Shown: positions 1 through 9,533, counted from the stretch's first letter. The stretch: DNA of 64,000 bases from Paraburkholderia polaris (GCF_012927345.1 NZ_JABBGJ010000025.1:1-64000), one strand, 5' to 3'. Translations and numbers: made by a program. Notes: generated by a model not told the origin, from the letters alone.

Positions 1-594
1 GAACCGGGCTCGGCAATGCACATGCACCAGAGCCTCGTGGACGAAGAAACCGGGCACAACCTGTTCACGGGTCCCGACGGCAAACCGACATCGATGTTCA
101 CCGGCTATATCGCGGGTCTGCAGAAATACACGCCTGCACTGATGCCGATCTTCGCGCCGTACATCAACTCGTATCGCCGCCTGTCGCGCTTCATGGCTGC
201 ACCGATCAACGTGGCATGGGGTTACGACAACCGCACGGTGGGTTTCCGGATTCCGCATTCGGGGCCGGCTGCGCGCCGCATCGAAAACCGCATTCCGGGC
301 GTGGACTGCAACCCGTATCTCGCCATCGCAGCGACGCTGGCGGCCGGCTATCTTGGCATGACGCAAAATCTGGAGCCGACCGAGCCGCTGCTCAGCGACG
401 GTTACGAACTGCCCTACCAGTTGCCGCGCAATCTGGAAGAGGGTTTGACGCTGATGGGCGCGTGCGAACCGATGGCCGAGATTCTCGGCGAGAAATTCGT
501 CAAAGCCTACCTCGCTCTGAAAGAAACTGAATATGAAGCGTTTTTCCGCGTGATTAGTTCGTGGGAACGCCGGCATTTGCTGCTGCACGTCTAA
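1..594 (+). CDS. puuA: Glutamine synthetase family protein, PuuA-like gamma-glutamylpolyamine synthetase (C-terminal part)
   Basis: The frame is open from base 1, so only the last 197 residues are seen and the true start lies outside the window. The fragment carries glutamine-synthetase active-site signatures: a GSAMHMHQS stretch at the very start and the ENRIPGVDCNPYLAIAAT segment near visible residues 96-113. Family members use ATP to join glutamate to an amine. The neighbours (SpuC-type aminotransferase, PotFGHI, PuuB-like oxidases) point to gamma-glutamylation of putrescine or another polyamine rather than ammonia assimilation. It probably heads the polyamine operon, with 63 bp separating it from the aminotransferase. 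The exact amine is not shown by the sequence. Confidence 0.88.
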   Translation, partial: EPGSAMHMHQSLVDEETGHNLFTGPDGKPTSMFTGYIAGLQKYTPALMPIFAPYINSYRRLSRFMAAPINVAWGYDNRTVGFRIPHSGPAARRIENRIPGVDCNPYLAIAATLAAGYLGMTQNLEPTEPLLSDGYELPYQLPRNLEEGLTLMGACEPMAEILGEKFVKAYLALKETEYEAFFRVISSWERRHLLLHV

Positions 595-657
595 GGCCGG
601 GTTTAAAACCATCCTTCTAAAGACGTCGCCCGCAAACGCATAAAAACTGGAGGCAGT

Positions 658-2094
658 ATGAGCTACAGAACAGAAGAAGTCGCTTACGTGCAACCGGCGG
701 TACAACCCGCCGCGAACGTGCAAGCCACACAACGCAGCACCGCCGAATACCGCGCACTCGACGCCGCCCATCACATCCATCCGTTTTCGGATATGGGTTC
801 GCTCAATCGCAGCGGCAGCCGCGTGATCGTCAAGGCACAGGGCGTGTACCTGTGGGATTCGGAAGACAATAAGATCATCGACGGCATGGCCGGTTTGTGG
901 TGCGTGAACGTCGGTTATGGCCGCAAGGAACTGGCCGACGCAGCATACCGGCAGATGCAGGAACTGCCCTTCTACAACACCTTCTTCAAGACGACGCATC
1001 CGCCGGTAATCGAACTGTCGGCCTTGCTTGCAGAGCTGGCGCCGGAACCGTTCAACCACTTCTTCTACTGCAACAGCGGTTCGGAAGGCAACGACACCGT
1101 GCTGCGCATCGTCCATCAATACTGGGCGACGCAAGGCAAGCACTCGAAGAAGTTCGTCATCTCGCGCAAGAACGGCTATCACGGCTCGACGATCGCCGGC
1201 GGCACGCTGGGCGGCATGGGCTACATGCATGAACAGATGCCCTCGAAGGTCGAGAACATCGTGCATATCGACCAGCCGTATTTCTTCGGCGAAGCAGAAG
1301 GCAATCTGACGCCGGAAGAATTCGCCCTGGCCCGTGCGCAACAACTCGAAGCGAAGATCCTCGAAATCGGCGCGGACAATGTCGCTGCGTTTATCGGTGA
1401 GCCTTTCCAGGGCGCGGGCGGCGTGATCTTCCCGGCCTCGACGTACTGGCCGGAAATCCAGCGCATCTGCCGCAAGTACGACATCCTGCTGGTCGCCGAC
1501 GAAGTGATCGGCGGCTTCGGCCGGACCGGCGAATGGTTCGCGCATCAGCACTTCGGCTTCGAGCCGGATCTGATCACGCTGGCCAAGGGCCTGACGAGCG
1601 GCTATGTACCGATGGGCGCAGTTGGTCTGCATGACCGCGTGGCCAAGGCGATCATCGAGCACGGCGACTTCAATCACGGCCTCACCTACTCCGGCCACCC
1701 GGTGGCCGCGGCTGTGGCGCTCGCCAATCTGAAGCTGCTGCGCGACGAGAAGATCGTCGAGCGCGTCAAGACCGATACGGGTCCGTACTTCCAGAAGAAG
1801 TTGCGCGACACCTTCGCCAACCACCCGATCGTCGGCGAAATCTCCGGCGCGGGTCTGGTGGCCGGTCTGCAACTCGCAGAAGACCCGAAAGCGCGCAAGC
1901 GTTTCGCCAATGGCGGTGACGTCGGCACGATCTGCCGCGACTTCTGCTTCAACGGCAACCTGATCATGCGCGCCACCGGCGACCGGATGCTGCTGTCGCC
2001 GCCGCTCGTGATCAACAAGCTGGAAATCGACGAGATCGTTTCGAAGGCCAAATACGCCATCGACGCGACCGCACAACAACTCGGAATTTCGTAA
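658..2094 (+). CDS. spuC: Class III aminotransferase, putrescine--pyruvate type
   Basis: A 478-residue PLP-dependent aminotransferase of the omega/class III group. The pyridoxal-phosphate lysine lies in TLAKGLTSG at about K310 and the cofactor-contacting aspartate in ADEVIGGFGRTG at about D281. Length and the N-terminal HPFSDMGSL region match SpuC-like enzymes, which transfer the amino group of putrescine or related diamines to pyruvate. The start is supported by GGAGG seven bases upstream. Placed between puuA and potF, it likely gives a second, transamination-based route for polyamine breakdown. Substrate choice among putrescine, cadaverine and spermidine cannot be told from sequence. Confidence 0.88.
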   Translation: MSYRTEEVAYVQPAVQPAANVQATQRSTAEYRALDAAHHIHPFSDMGSLNRSGSRVIVKAQGVYLWDSEDNKIIDGMAGLWCVNVGYGRKELADAAYRQMQELPFYNTFFKTTHPPVIELSALLAELAPEPFNHFFYCNSGSEGNDTVLRIVHQYWATQGKHSKKFVISRKNGYHGSTIAGGTLGGMGYMHEQMPSKVENIVHIDQPYFFGEAEGNLTPEEFALARAQQLEAKILEIGADNVAAFIGEPFQGAGGVIFPASTYWPEIQRICRKYDILLVADEVIGGFGRTGEWFAHQHFGFEPDLITLAKGLTSGYVPMGAVGLHDRVAKAIIEHGDFNHGLTYSGHPVAAAVALANLKLLRDEKIVERVKTDTGPYFQKKLRDTFANHPIVGEISGAGLVAGLQLAEDPKARKRFANGGDVGTICRDFCFNGNLIMRATGDRMLLSPPLVINKLEIDEIVSKAKYAIDATAQQLGIS

Positions 2095-2106
2095 CGGCAG
2101 TTCGTT

Positions 2107-2143
2107 CCGGCATGAGCACACCCACGATACGCGCTCATGCCGG
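2107..2143 (+). terminator. Hairpin between spuC and potF
   Basis: Perfect 11-bp inverted repeat CCGGCATGAGC / GCTCATGCCGG around a 15-nt loop, 12 bp after the spuC stop, followed by TTCTTCA. It may act as a partial terminator or mRNA-stabilising element separating enzyme genes from the abundant binding-protein message. There is no long U tract, so full termination is not expected. Confidence 0.55.
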
Positions 2144-2167
2144 TTCTTCACATCAAGGGAAAAAACC

Positions 2168-3289
2168 ATGAGCGTTTGTCATCTTCGTCATGCGGTCGCG
2201 GGGGCCGCGCTTCTCGCCTTCGCAGGTTTTGCGGCGTTGTCGGTTACGCCGGCCCTTGCGGCCGACACGGAACTGAATGTCTACAACTGGTCGGACTACA
2301 TCGCGAAGGACACGATTCCGAACTTCGAGAAGCAGGACGGCATTCACGTCAAATACGACAACTACGATAGCGATGATACGTTGCAGGCCAAACTGCTCGC
2401 GGGCAGCTCCGGTTACGATATCGTGGTCCCGACGTCGAATTACATGGCCAAGCAGATTCAGGCCGGCGTGTATCAGAAGCTCGACAAGTCGAAACTGCCG
2501 AACCTCGCGAACCTCGACCCCGTGCTGATGAAGATGATTACCGATGCCGATCCGGGCAACCAGTACGGTGTGCCTTGGGCCTACGGCACTGACGGTATCG
2601 GCTACAACGTGCAAGCCGTGCAGAAGGCGCTCGGCGCCAATGCCCCGGTGGATAGCTGGGCACTGGTGTTCGACCCGGCCAATCTGTCGAAGTTGAAGGG
2701 CTGCGGCGTGTCGTTCCTCGATCAGCCCGTCGACGTCTTCGCTGCCGCGCTGCAATACATGCACAAGGACCCGAACAGCACCAACCCGTCTGACTATCAG
2801 GCAGCGTTCGAACTGCTGAAGAAAGTCCGCCCGTATATCACCCAGTTCAACTCGTCCGGCTACATCAACGACCTCGCCAACAACGACGTCTGCGTCGCGG
2901 TGGCATGGTCGGGCGACGTCGGCATCGCCGGCCGCCGCACCGCTGAAGCCAAGCGTTCATATCAGGTGAAGTTCTCGAACGTCAAGGAAGGCGGTCTGTT
3001 GTGGTTCGACGTGATGGTGATCCCGAAAGACGCACCGCACCCTGAAGCCGCACTGAAGTGGATCAACTACATCGAAGATCCGAAGGTCAACGCTGCCATC
3101 ACCAACGAAGTGTTCTACCCGACCGCGAACAAGGCCGCGCGCCAGTTCGTCACGCCGGGTGTCGCACAGGATCCGACCGTTTATCCGGGCGACGAAGTGT
3201 TGAGCAAGATGACGCTGATGAAGCCAATGCCGACCGATATTCTGCGCCTTGAAAACCGTCTTTGGGCACAGCTTAAAACCGGTCATTGA
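2168..3289 (+). CDS. potF: Polyamine ABC transporter periplasmic binding protein
   Basis: A 373-residue extracytoplasmic solute-binding protein with a clear Sec signal peptide ending at ALA-31. The mature protein begins ADTELNVYNWSDYI, the hallmark of PotD/PotF proteins, where the tryptophan lines the polyamine pocket. It would capture putrescine or spermidine in the periplasm for the PotGHI importer encoded next. An AAGGGA ribosome site precedes the ATG. It is flanked on both sides by strong hairpins, consistent with the usual need for more binding protein than membrane components. Putrescine (PotF) rather than spermidine (PotD) is inferred from the PotG/H/I organisation. Confidence 0.9.
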   Translation: MSVCHLRHAVAGAALLAFAGFAALSVTPALAADTELNVYNWSDYIAKDTIPNFEKQDGIHVKYDNYDSDDTLQAKLLAGSSGYDIVVPTSNYMAKQIQAGVYQKLDKSKLPNLANLDPVLMKMITDADPGNQYGVPWAYGTDGIGYNVQAVQKALGANAPVDSWALVFDPANLSKLKGCGVSFLDQPVDVFAAALQYMHKDPNSTNPSDYQAAFELLKKVRPYITQFNSSGYINDLANNDVCVAVAWSGDVGIAGRRTAEAKRSYQVKFSNVKEGGLLWFDVMVIPKDAPHPEAALKWINYIEDPKVNAAITNEVFYPTANKAARQFVTPGVAQDPTVYPGDEVLSKMTLMKPMPTDILRLENRLWAQLKTGH

Positions 3290-3318
3290 TTAAACCCCCG
3301 ATATAAAGAATCGATCCC

Positions 3319-3348
3319 GCGCTCAGGGATCGCTCGAACCCTGAGCGC
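3319..3348 (+). terminator. Strong hairpin after potF
   Basis: Perfect 10-bp stem GCGCTCAGGG / CCCTGAGCGC with a 10-nt loop, 30 bp downstream of the potF stop. No U tract follows. It is placed where a 3' mRNA stabiliser or attenuator would lower expression of potGHI relative to potF. It could instead end the potF message, with potG starting from its own promoter in the 150 bp that follow. Confidence 0.6.
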
Positions 3349-3499
3349 ATGAATGGCAGTAACGGTAGTCAGCCTGCGCGCTTTTAGCGTCCCACCCGCG
3401 CGCAGTCCCATGTTTTCCGATCGCAACGCATTTGCGAGCCGCATCCCGCGCCTCGTATGGAGACACTTGCGCCCGCGATCCGCAAGGAATGGTTACATC

Positions 3500-4663
3500 A
3501 TGAACTCGACGACCTCAAATAGCGCAGCCGGCGCCGCCAAGATGGCCCGCCCCGCACCGACGACTAAATCGAAACCGGACGAATTCGTTCGCATCGAAAA
3601 TGTCGTGAAAAAATTCGGCGACAGCACCGCTGTCGATAATGTCAACCTGAGCATTGCGAAGAACGAACTGTTCGCGCTGCTCGGCAGCTCCGGCTGCGGC
3701 AAGTCCACGCTCCTGCGCATGCTCGCAGGGCTCGAGTCGGTTACGTCCGGACGCATTTTCGTCGACGGCGAAGATCTCGCCGCGATGCCGCCGTACAAGC
3801 GGCCGGTCAACATGATGTTCCAGTCGTATGCGCTGTTCCCGCACATGAGCGTCGAAGCGAATATCGCGTTCGGCCTCAAGCAGGAAGGCACGCCGAAGAA
3901 CGAAATCAAGGAACGTGTTGCCGACGCGCTCAATCTCGTGCAGATGAGCAAGTACGCGCAACGCAAGCCGCATCAGCTGTCCGGCGGCCAGCAGCAGCGT
4001 GTGGCGCTGGCCCGGTCGCTCGTCAAACGCCCCAAGCTGCTGCTGCTCGACGAGCCGATGTCGGCGCTCGACAAGAAGATCCGCCAGAAAACCCAGCTCG
4101 AACTGGTGAACATCATCGAAAAGGTCGACGTGACCTGCGTGATGGTGACGCACGATCAGGAAGAAGCCATGACGATGGCCGGCCGCCTCGCGGTGATGAG
4201 CGAAGGCCGCATCGTGCAGATCGGCTCGCCCAGCCAAGTGTACGAGTTTCCGAATAGCCGCTTCTCGGCCGAGTTCATCGGCTCGACCAACCTGTTCGAA
4301 GGCACGGTGGTCGCGGATGAACCGGACCACATCTTCGTCGAAAGCGAAGACCTCGAATCACGCATCTATGTGAGCCACGGCATTACCGGACCGCTCGGTA
4401 TGCCGGTGGGCATCTCGGTGCGTCCGGAACGCGTGAAGGTCACGCTCGACAAGCCCTCGACGCCGCACAACTGGGCGCGTGGCGTGGTCTCGGACGTCGC
4501 GTACATGGGCAGCTATTCGCTGTATCACGTGCGCCTGCCGAGCGGCAAGACGGTCGTGTCGAATCTCTCCAGCTCGCACCTGATGAGCGAAGGTGCCCCT
4601 TCCTATAACGACGACGTGTTCGTCTACTGGTCGCCGGCTAGCGGCGTGGTGCTGACGCAATGA
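3500..4663 (+). CDS. potG: Polyamine ABC transporter ATP-binding protein
   Basis: A 387-residue ABC ATPase that energises polyamine import at the cytoplasmic face of PotHI. Walker A GSSGCGKST is near residues 62-70, signature LSGGQQQR near 159, Walker B LLLLDEP near 180 and the switch histidine in THDQEE near 217. A C-terminal TOBE-like domain follows. The frame is open further upstream, but the ATG at 3500 is preferred because AAGGA lies just before it and MNSTTSN begins the usual short N-terminal tail. The gene overlaps potH by four bases (ATGA), indicating translational coupling. Confidence 0.92.
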   Translation: MNSTTSNSAAGAAKMARPAPTTKSKPDEFVRIENVVKKFGDSTAVDNVNLSIAKNELFALLGSSGCGKSTLLRMLAGLESVTSGRIFVDGEDLAAMPPYKRPVNMMFQSYALFPHMSVEANIAFGLKQEGTPKNEIKERVADALNLVQMSKYAQRKPHQLSGGQQQRVALARSLVKRPKLLLLDEPMSALDKKIRQKTQLELVNIIEKVDVTCVMVTHDQEEAMTMAGRLAVMSEGRIVQIGSPSQVYEFPNSRFSAEFIGSTNLFEGTVVADEPDHIFVESEDLESRIYVSHGITGPLGMPVGISVRPERVKVTLDKPSTPHNWARGVVSDVAYMGSYSLYHVRLPSGKTVVSNLSSSHLMSEGAPSYNDDVFVYWSPASGVVLTQ

Positions 4664-5634
4664 GCAATCCCACTACCTCCTCCCCTGCGGCACTCGGCGC
4701 GCCGTCCGGCAGCCGTCTGCTCGGCTCGTTAAAAAGGCGCCTCTCGATGCTGGTGCCATCGGGCCGCACGACCGTGATCGGCGTGCCGTTCCTGTGGCTC
4801 ACGCTGTTCTTCGCGTTGCCGTTCGTGCTGGTGCTGAAGATCAGCTTCGCCGATCTGCGCCTGGGCATCCCGCCGTACACGGACCTCGTGACGGTCAAGG
4901 ACGGCATGGTGCATTTCGCGATGCAGCTTGGCCACTACGCGTTCCTGCTGCAAGACGATCTGTACGTCGCAACGTACATCAGCTCGCTGAAGATGGCGGC
5001 GGTCTCAACCTTCTTCTGCCTGCTGATCGGCTATCCGATTGCGTACTACATTGCACGCTCGGAACCGACCAAGCGCAACCTGCTGATGATGGGCGTGATG
5101 CTGCCGTTCTGGACGTCGTTCCTGATCCGGGTCTATGCATGGATCGGCATCCTGAAGGACGACGGCCTGCTCAATCACACGCTGATGTCGATCGGCATGA
5201 TTCATTCGCCGTTGCGCCTCTACCACACGGATATCGGCGTCTATATCGGCATGGTTTATTCGTACCTGCCGTTCATGGTGATGCCGCTGTACGCACACCT
5301 GGTGAAGATGGATCTGACGCTGCTCGAAGCGGCCTACGACCTCGGTTGCAAACCGTGGACCGCATTCACGCGCATCACCTTGCCGCTGTCGAAGAACGGC
5401 ATCATCGCCGGCAGTCTGCTGGTGTTCATTCCGGCGGTCGGCGAGTACGTGATTCCTGAACTGCTGGGCGGCGCCGACACACTGATGATCGGCCGCGTGA
5501 TGTGGGATGAATTCTTCAACGATATGGACTGGCCGATGGCATCCGCTGTCACCGTCGCGATGGTTCTACTGCTGCTCGTGCCAATGGCCGTGTTCCAGTA
5601 CTACCAGGTCAAGGAACTGGAGGGCGCAAAATGA
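4660..5634 (+). CDS. potH: Polyamine ABC transporter permease
   Basis: A 324-residue inner-membrane permease of the binding-protein-dependent transport family. After a hydrophilic N-terminus of about 40 residues there are several hydrophobic helices. The EAA loop that docks on the ATPase is visible as EAAYDLGCKPWTAFTRITLPLS around residues 226-247 (split here only for reading). It pairs with PotI to form the membrane channel. It overlaps both potG and potI by four bases, so the three proteins are translationally coupled. Confidence 0.92.
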   Translation: MSNPTTSSPAALGAPSGSRLLGSLKRRLSMLVPSGRTTVIGVPFLWLTLFFALPFVLVLKISFADLRLGIPPYTDLVTVKDGMVHFAMQLGHYAFLLQDDLYVATYISSLKMAAVSTFFCLLIGYPIAYYIARSEPTKRNLLMMGVMLPFWTSFLIRVYAWIGILKDDGLLNHTLMSIGMIHSPLRLYHTDIGVYIGMVYSYLPFMVMPLYAHLVKMDLTLLEAAYDLGCKPWTAFTRITLPLSKNGIIAGSLLVFIPAVGEYVIPELLGGADTLMIGRVMWDEFFNDMDWPMASAVTVAMVLLLLVPMAVFQYYQVKELEGAK

Positions 5635-6542
5635 TCAAGCCAAATAGAACGCTTTCCAATAGCGTGCTGACGTTCGGGTTTCTGTTTCTGTATATCCCGA
5701 TCATCAGCCTGGTGGTGTATTCGTTCAACGAGTCGAAGCTCGTCACGGTCTGGTCCGGCTTCTCGCTCAAGTGGTATGGCGCGCTGCTGCAAGACGACGA
5801 ACTGCTCAATGCAGCGTGGCTGTCGCTAAAGATCGGTCTGCTGACCGCGTGCGCATCCGTCGTGATCGGTACATGGGCAGGCTTCGTGCTGGCCCGCTTC
5901 GGACGCTTTCGCGGCTTCACGCTGTTCGCCGGCATGATCAACGCACCGCTCGTGATTCCTGAAGTGATCCAGGGTATCTCGCTGCTGTTGCTGTTCGTCG
6001 CGCTCGAACAGATGCTCGGCTGGCCGAAGGGCCGTGGCCTCTTCACGATCTGGATCGGCCACGTGATGCTGTGCGTTTCGTACGTGGCGATCATCGTGCA
6101 GTCGCGGGTCAAGGAGCTCAACAAGTCGCTCGAAGAAGCCGCACTCGATCTCGGCGCCACGCCCTTGAAGGTGTTCTTCCTGATCACGCTGCCGCTGATC
6201 TCGCAGGCCCTCATGTCCGGCTGGCTGCTGTCGTTCACGCTGTCTTTCGACGACCTCGTGCTGTCCGCGTTCCTGTCCGGTCCTGGTTCGACCACGCTGC
6301 CGCTCGTCGTGTTCTCGCGTGTGCGCCTCGGCTTGAATCCGGAAATGAACGCGCTCGCCACGATCTTCATCGTCACGGTGACGATCGGCGTGATTGCGGT
6401 CAACCGCTGGATGCAGCTGCGCGAACGCAAGCGCAACCGCGATATGCAGATGGCTTTCGCACTCGCCGAAGCCGCCGACCCTTTACCCTTAGCACCACAA
6501 CAAGCCGCCGTACGAAAGTCGCTCGATACGGCAAGCGCATAA
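5631..6542 (+). CDS. potI: Polyamine ABC transporter permease
   Basis: A 303-residue inner-membrane permease that completes the PotFGHI importer. Predicted helices begin at VLTFGFLFLYIPIISLVVYS, and the EAA motif EEAALDLGATPLKVFFLITL is near residues 165-184. The last 25 residues are hydrophilic, as is common for PotI. It is the last transporter gene of the operon; 38 bp separate it from the DUF3138 gene, short enough for read-through. Confidence 0.92.
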   Translation: MIKPNRTLSNSVLTFGFLFLYIPIISLVVYSFNESKLVTVWSGFSLKWYGALLQDDELLNAAWLSLKIGLLTACASVVIGTWAGFVLARFGRFRGFTLFAGMINAPLVIPEVIQGISLLLLFVALEQMLGWPKGRGLFTIWIGHVMLCVSYVAIIVQSRVKELNKSLEEAALDLGATPLKVFFLITLPLISQALMSGWLLSFTLSFDDLVLSAFLSGPGSTTLPLVVFSRVRLGLNPEMNALATIFIVTVTIGVIAVNRWMQLRERKRNRDMQMAFALAEAADPLPLAPQQAAVRKSLDTASA

Positions 6543-6580
6543 GAAGTCTTTTTGCAATACGACCAATAAGGAGAATTTGC

Positions 6581-8167
6581 ATGAGAAAGAAGCTCATCTG
6601 TCTGTTGGTGGCGGGGAGTTTGCCTGGCTTTGCCATGGCAGACGCCACCAGCGACCAGATCAAGGCGCTCCAGGCCCAACTCAATGCGCTGCAAAAGGAG
6701 GTGAAGCAGTTGCGTTCCGAAGTGGCGACCAAGCCGAAGGCGGCCGCGGCTATCGTCGCGCCAGCCCCGGCGCCGGCCGTCGCGGAAGCGCCGGTGGACA
6801 TCTCCTCGCCGGACTACGGCAAGGCACGCGCGACGCTGACCAACGATCAGGTCGATTCGATGAAGCAGCAGCTCGCCAACCAGCAGCTGAAGGTCGATTC
6901 GCTGGTCGACGCGCAGAATACCGGTCCGATCGCCGGTCTGTCGGTGACGGGCTATATCGATCCGACCTACATCTATAACCGCGCGGCAAGCAGCTCGTCG
7001 TTCCTGTTCGCGAACCACGAAAGTAGCTACAACTACTTCAACAGTACGTTCGGCGATCTGTACCTCGACATCAAGAAGACCTTCGGTGTCGGCCCGATGG
7101 CGCCGTCGGCGGAGATCACGTTGATGCCGAATCGCGGCAACGGCATTACGTTGCTGCAGAACGAGCACGGCGAAATCGGCAACAACATTCTGAATACGGC
7201 TGTCATTACCGTCCCTGTGACGGCGACGACAACCTTCGTGGCCGGTTTGATGCCGAGCTTCGGCGGCTATGAAGTGCAGCAGTCGAACCAGATGCTGACG
7301 CTCACGCACAACCTGCTGTATGACTTCTCCGATCCGGGCAGCTATGTCGGCGTCGGCGTGAACTACACGGGCGACGGCAGCAACTGGGCATGGAAGTTCA
7401 TGCTCGGCAACGAACAGTACCGCACGTATGGCTCGGTGGTACAGACGGGCACCAACGCGCTGGGCGATCCGATCACCAGCAGCAACAAGATCCCGACCTT
7501 CACCGCCCGCCTCGACTACACCTGGTCGAGCGCGCTGGATATCGGCGGCTCGTTCAATATCGGTCGTCAGACGCTCTCGGCCGCCACGCAGAACGTGAAC
7601 GGCAATACGATCCCGGTGTATGGCGTGGGCGGTGGCGCATCGAGCGCCTTCGGCACGTTCTTCTTCGGCGAAGCGGACCTGGCCTACACCCAGGCGGACG
7701 TTCAGTACAACGCCGAACTTGACTACGGCCAGCAGCAGAACGCCGCGTTCAACGGCGGCCAGGCGCAGTGGTACGGCCTGTCGCTGCTCGCGCACCGCAA
7801 GTTCACGCTGCCGGTGGTCGGCCGCATGGGCGCGACGGCGCGCTACGACGTGCTGGTCGACAGCAAGAATGGCGGCGGCGGTGGTGGCGTGGCGTTGAAC
7901 TCGAACGGCATGGACACGGCGGACGGCTTCGGTATCGGCGCGGATTGCCTTGCCAATTCGAAGGCGGGCGGCGGCGTTGGCTTCGAGTGCAAGGGCGCAA
8001 CCCATCAGGACGTATCGCTCGATCTGTTGTTCTACCCGACCCAGCAGATCACGGTCAAGGTGGAATACCGTCACGACTGGGCGAACAAACAGGTGTTCCT
8101 GAAGAACGACGGTTCGTACGGCAAGTCCAACGACCTGCTTGGTACGCAGCTCATCTATTCGTTCTAA
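6581..8167 (+). CDS. DUF3138 family outer-membrane protein
   Basis: A 528-residue exported protein: signal peptide MRKKLICLLVAGSLPGFAMA, then a heptad-like coiled coil (about residues 24-51), an Ala/Pro-rich linker and a long beta-rich region ending in ...QLIYSF, a terminal aromatic typical of outer-membrane barrels. This matches the DUF3138 family of Betaproteobacteria, which is porin-like but not characterised biochemically as far as I know. An ATG with GGAG upstream sets the start; the frame is open further upstream over potI. Location directly after potFGHI suggests it may be the outer-membrane route for polyamines or gamma-glutamyl amines. That role is inference. Confidence 0.8.
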   Translation: MRKKLICLLVAGSLPGFAMADATSDQIKALQAQLNALQKEVKQLRSEVATKPKAAAAIVAPAPAPAVAEAPVDISSPDYGKARATLTNDQVDSMKQQLANQQLKVDSLVDAQNTGPIAGLSVTGYIDPTYIYNRAASSSSFLFANHESSYNYFNSTFGDLYLDIKKTFGVGPMAPSAEITLMPNRGNGITLLQNEHGEIGNNILNTAVITVPVTATTTFVAGLMPSFGGYEVQQSNQMLTLTHNLLYDFSDPGSYVGVGVNYTGDGSNWAWKFMLGNEQYRTYGSVVQTGTNALGDPITSSNKIPTFTARLDYTWSSALDIGGSFNIGRQTLSAATQNVNGNTIPVYGVGGGASSAFGTFFFGEADLAYTQADVQYNAELDYGQQQNAAFNGGQAQWYGLSLLAHRKFTLPVVGRMGATARYDVLVDSKNGGGGGGVALNSNGMDTADGFGIGADCLANSKAGGGVGFECKGATHQDVSLDLLFYPTQQITVKVEYRHDWANKQVFLKNDGSYGKSNDLLGTQLIYSF

Positions 8168-8183
8168 AACGACCCGCCTCATC

Positions 8184-8212
8184 GCGTGGCCCGGCTTTAA
8201 CGCGGGCCACGC
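8184..8212 (+). terminator. GC-rich hairpin after the DUF3138 gene
   Basis: Perfect 10-bp stem GCGTGGCCCG / CGGGCCACGC with a 9-nt loop, 16 bp past the stop codon. It lacks a U tract. It may stabilise the upstream message or reduce read-through into the two oxidase genes. Confidence 0.5.
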
Positions 8213-8240
8213 GCCAAGGCCTCTTCTGCATGCCCTGCCT

Positions 8241-9533
8241 ATGCTCCGATTCTCAAACCAGCCTCACGTCGCCTCGTATTACGCAGCAACCGCTAACGAC
8301 ACGACCCGCCATCCGCCGCTCGAAGAAACGCTCAATGTCGACGTCTGCGTGATTGGCGCGGGCCTCACCGGCATCTCGACTGCGTTGAATCTCGCCGAGC
8401 GCGGTCATTCGGTCGCGGTGCTCGAAGCATCGAAGGTCGGATGGGCCGCGAGCGGCCGCAATGGTGGCCAGTTGATCGGCGGCTTTGCCTGCGATATCGA
8501 TACATTCGCGAAGTTCATGCCCGCGGACGACGTAAAGCGTGTTTGGGACATGGGGCTCGAAACCCTGGATATCGTCAAGGAGCGCGTCGCGAAACATCAG
8601 ATCGACTGCGATCTGACCATCGGCTATCTGACCGCGGCGAACAAGCCACGCGATACGGATGCGCTCCAGAAATGGCGCGATGAAGCGCAACGGCGCTTCA
8701 ACTATAACGGCTTCAGTTATGTCGACGCCGATGGCGTCGGCGACTATGTTCAATCGCAACGCTACCTCGGCGGATTGTTCGATGCGGATAGCGGCCATCT
8801 GCACCCTCTGAATTACACGCTCGGCCTGGCGCGCGCGGCACGCGCCGCCGGCGTGCAGATTTTCGAAGACAGCTGCGTCACCGCGTTGCGCCAGGAAAAC
8901 GGCCGGCATGTGGCCGAAACCGCGCGCGGCAAGGTGAATGCGCAATTCGTCGTGCTCGCCTGCAATACCTATCTCGGCCAACTTGCGCCGGATCTCGCCA
9001 GCAAGATCATGCCGGTCGGCACCTACGTGATCGCCACCGAACCGCTCGACCCCGATCGCGCCGAAGCGCTGATGCCGGCGAAAGCGGCCGTGTGCGACAG
9101 CCGCTTCGTGCTGGACTATTTCCGGCCTGCCCCCGACAACCGCCTGCTGTGGGGCGGTAAAGTCAGCTATTCGACGTTCGCGCCGCGCAACCTCGGCGAG
9201 GCGATGCGCCGCGATATGCTGAAGACTTTCCCGCAACTCGACGATGTCAAAATCGACTATGCGTGGGGCGGTTTCGTCGACATTACGATGAATCGCGCGC
9301 CGCATTTCGGCCGGCTGTCGCCTACGATATATTTTGCGCAGGGCTTCTCCGGCCACGGCGTGAACACTACCGGGCTCGCGGGCAAGCTGATCGCCGAGGC
9401 GATCGACGGCCAGGCGTCGCGCTTCGATCTGTTCGGCAAGATTCGTCACCGCGACTTCCCCGGCGGCGCTACACTGCGCACCCCTGCCCTCGTGCTTGCG
9501 ATGGCCTGGTATCGAATGAAGGATCTGCTTTGA
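8241..9533 (+). CDS. puuB: FAD-dependent oxidase, PuuB-like gamma-glutamylputrescine oxidoreductase (copy 1)
   Basis: A 430-residue DAO-family flavoprotein. The Rossmann motif VIGAGLTGIS lies near residues 36-45, and the family motif GWAASGRNGGQLIGG near residues 68-82. In the Puu pathway this enzyme oxidises gamma-glutamylputrescine to gamma-glutamyl-aminobutyraldehyde, H2O2 and ammonia. The start at 8241 (MLRFSNQPHVASYY) is chosen because the HVASYYAATAN segment matches family N-termini; the frame continues upstream over the hairpin. It overlaps the second oxidase gene by one base. A related enzyme of glycine/sarcosine-oxidase type with another amine substrate cannot be excluded. Confidence 0.83.
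   Translation: MLRFSNQPHVASYYAATANDTTRHPPLEETLNVDVCVIGAGLTGISTALNLAERGHSVAVLEASKVGWAASGRNGGQLIGGFACDIDTFAKFMPADDVKRVWDMGLETLDIVKERVAKHQIDCDLTIGYLTAANKPRDTDALQKWRDEAQRRFNYNGFSYVDADGVGDYVQSQRYLGGLFDADSGHLHPLNYTLGLARAARAAGVQIFEDSCVTALRQENGRHVAETARGKVNAQFVVLACNTYLGQLAPDLASKIMPVGTYVIATEPLDPDRAEALMPAKAAVCDSRFVLDYFRPAPDNRLLWGGKVSYSTFAPRNLGEAMRRDMLKTFPQLDDVKIDYAWGGFVDITMNRAPHFGRLSPTIYFAQGFSGHGVNTTGLAGKLIAEAIDGQASRFDLFGKIRHRDFPGGATLRTPALVLAMAWYRMKDLL

Noticed and set aside
5609..8182. Very long open frame (857 codons) on the minus strand opposite potI and the DUF3138 gene
   Set aside because: The translation is rich in Arg, His and Val with no domain sense and lies antisense to two well-supported genes. 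Such frames are common opposite high-GC codons.
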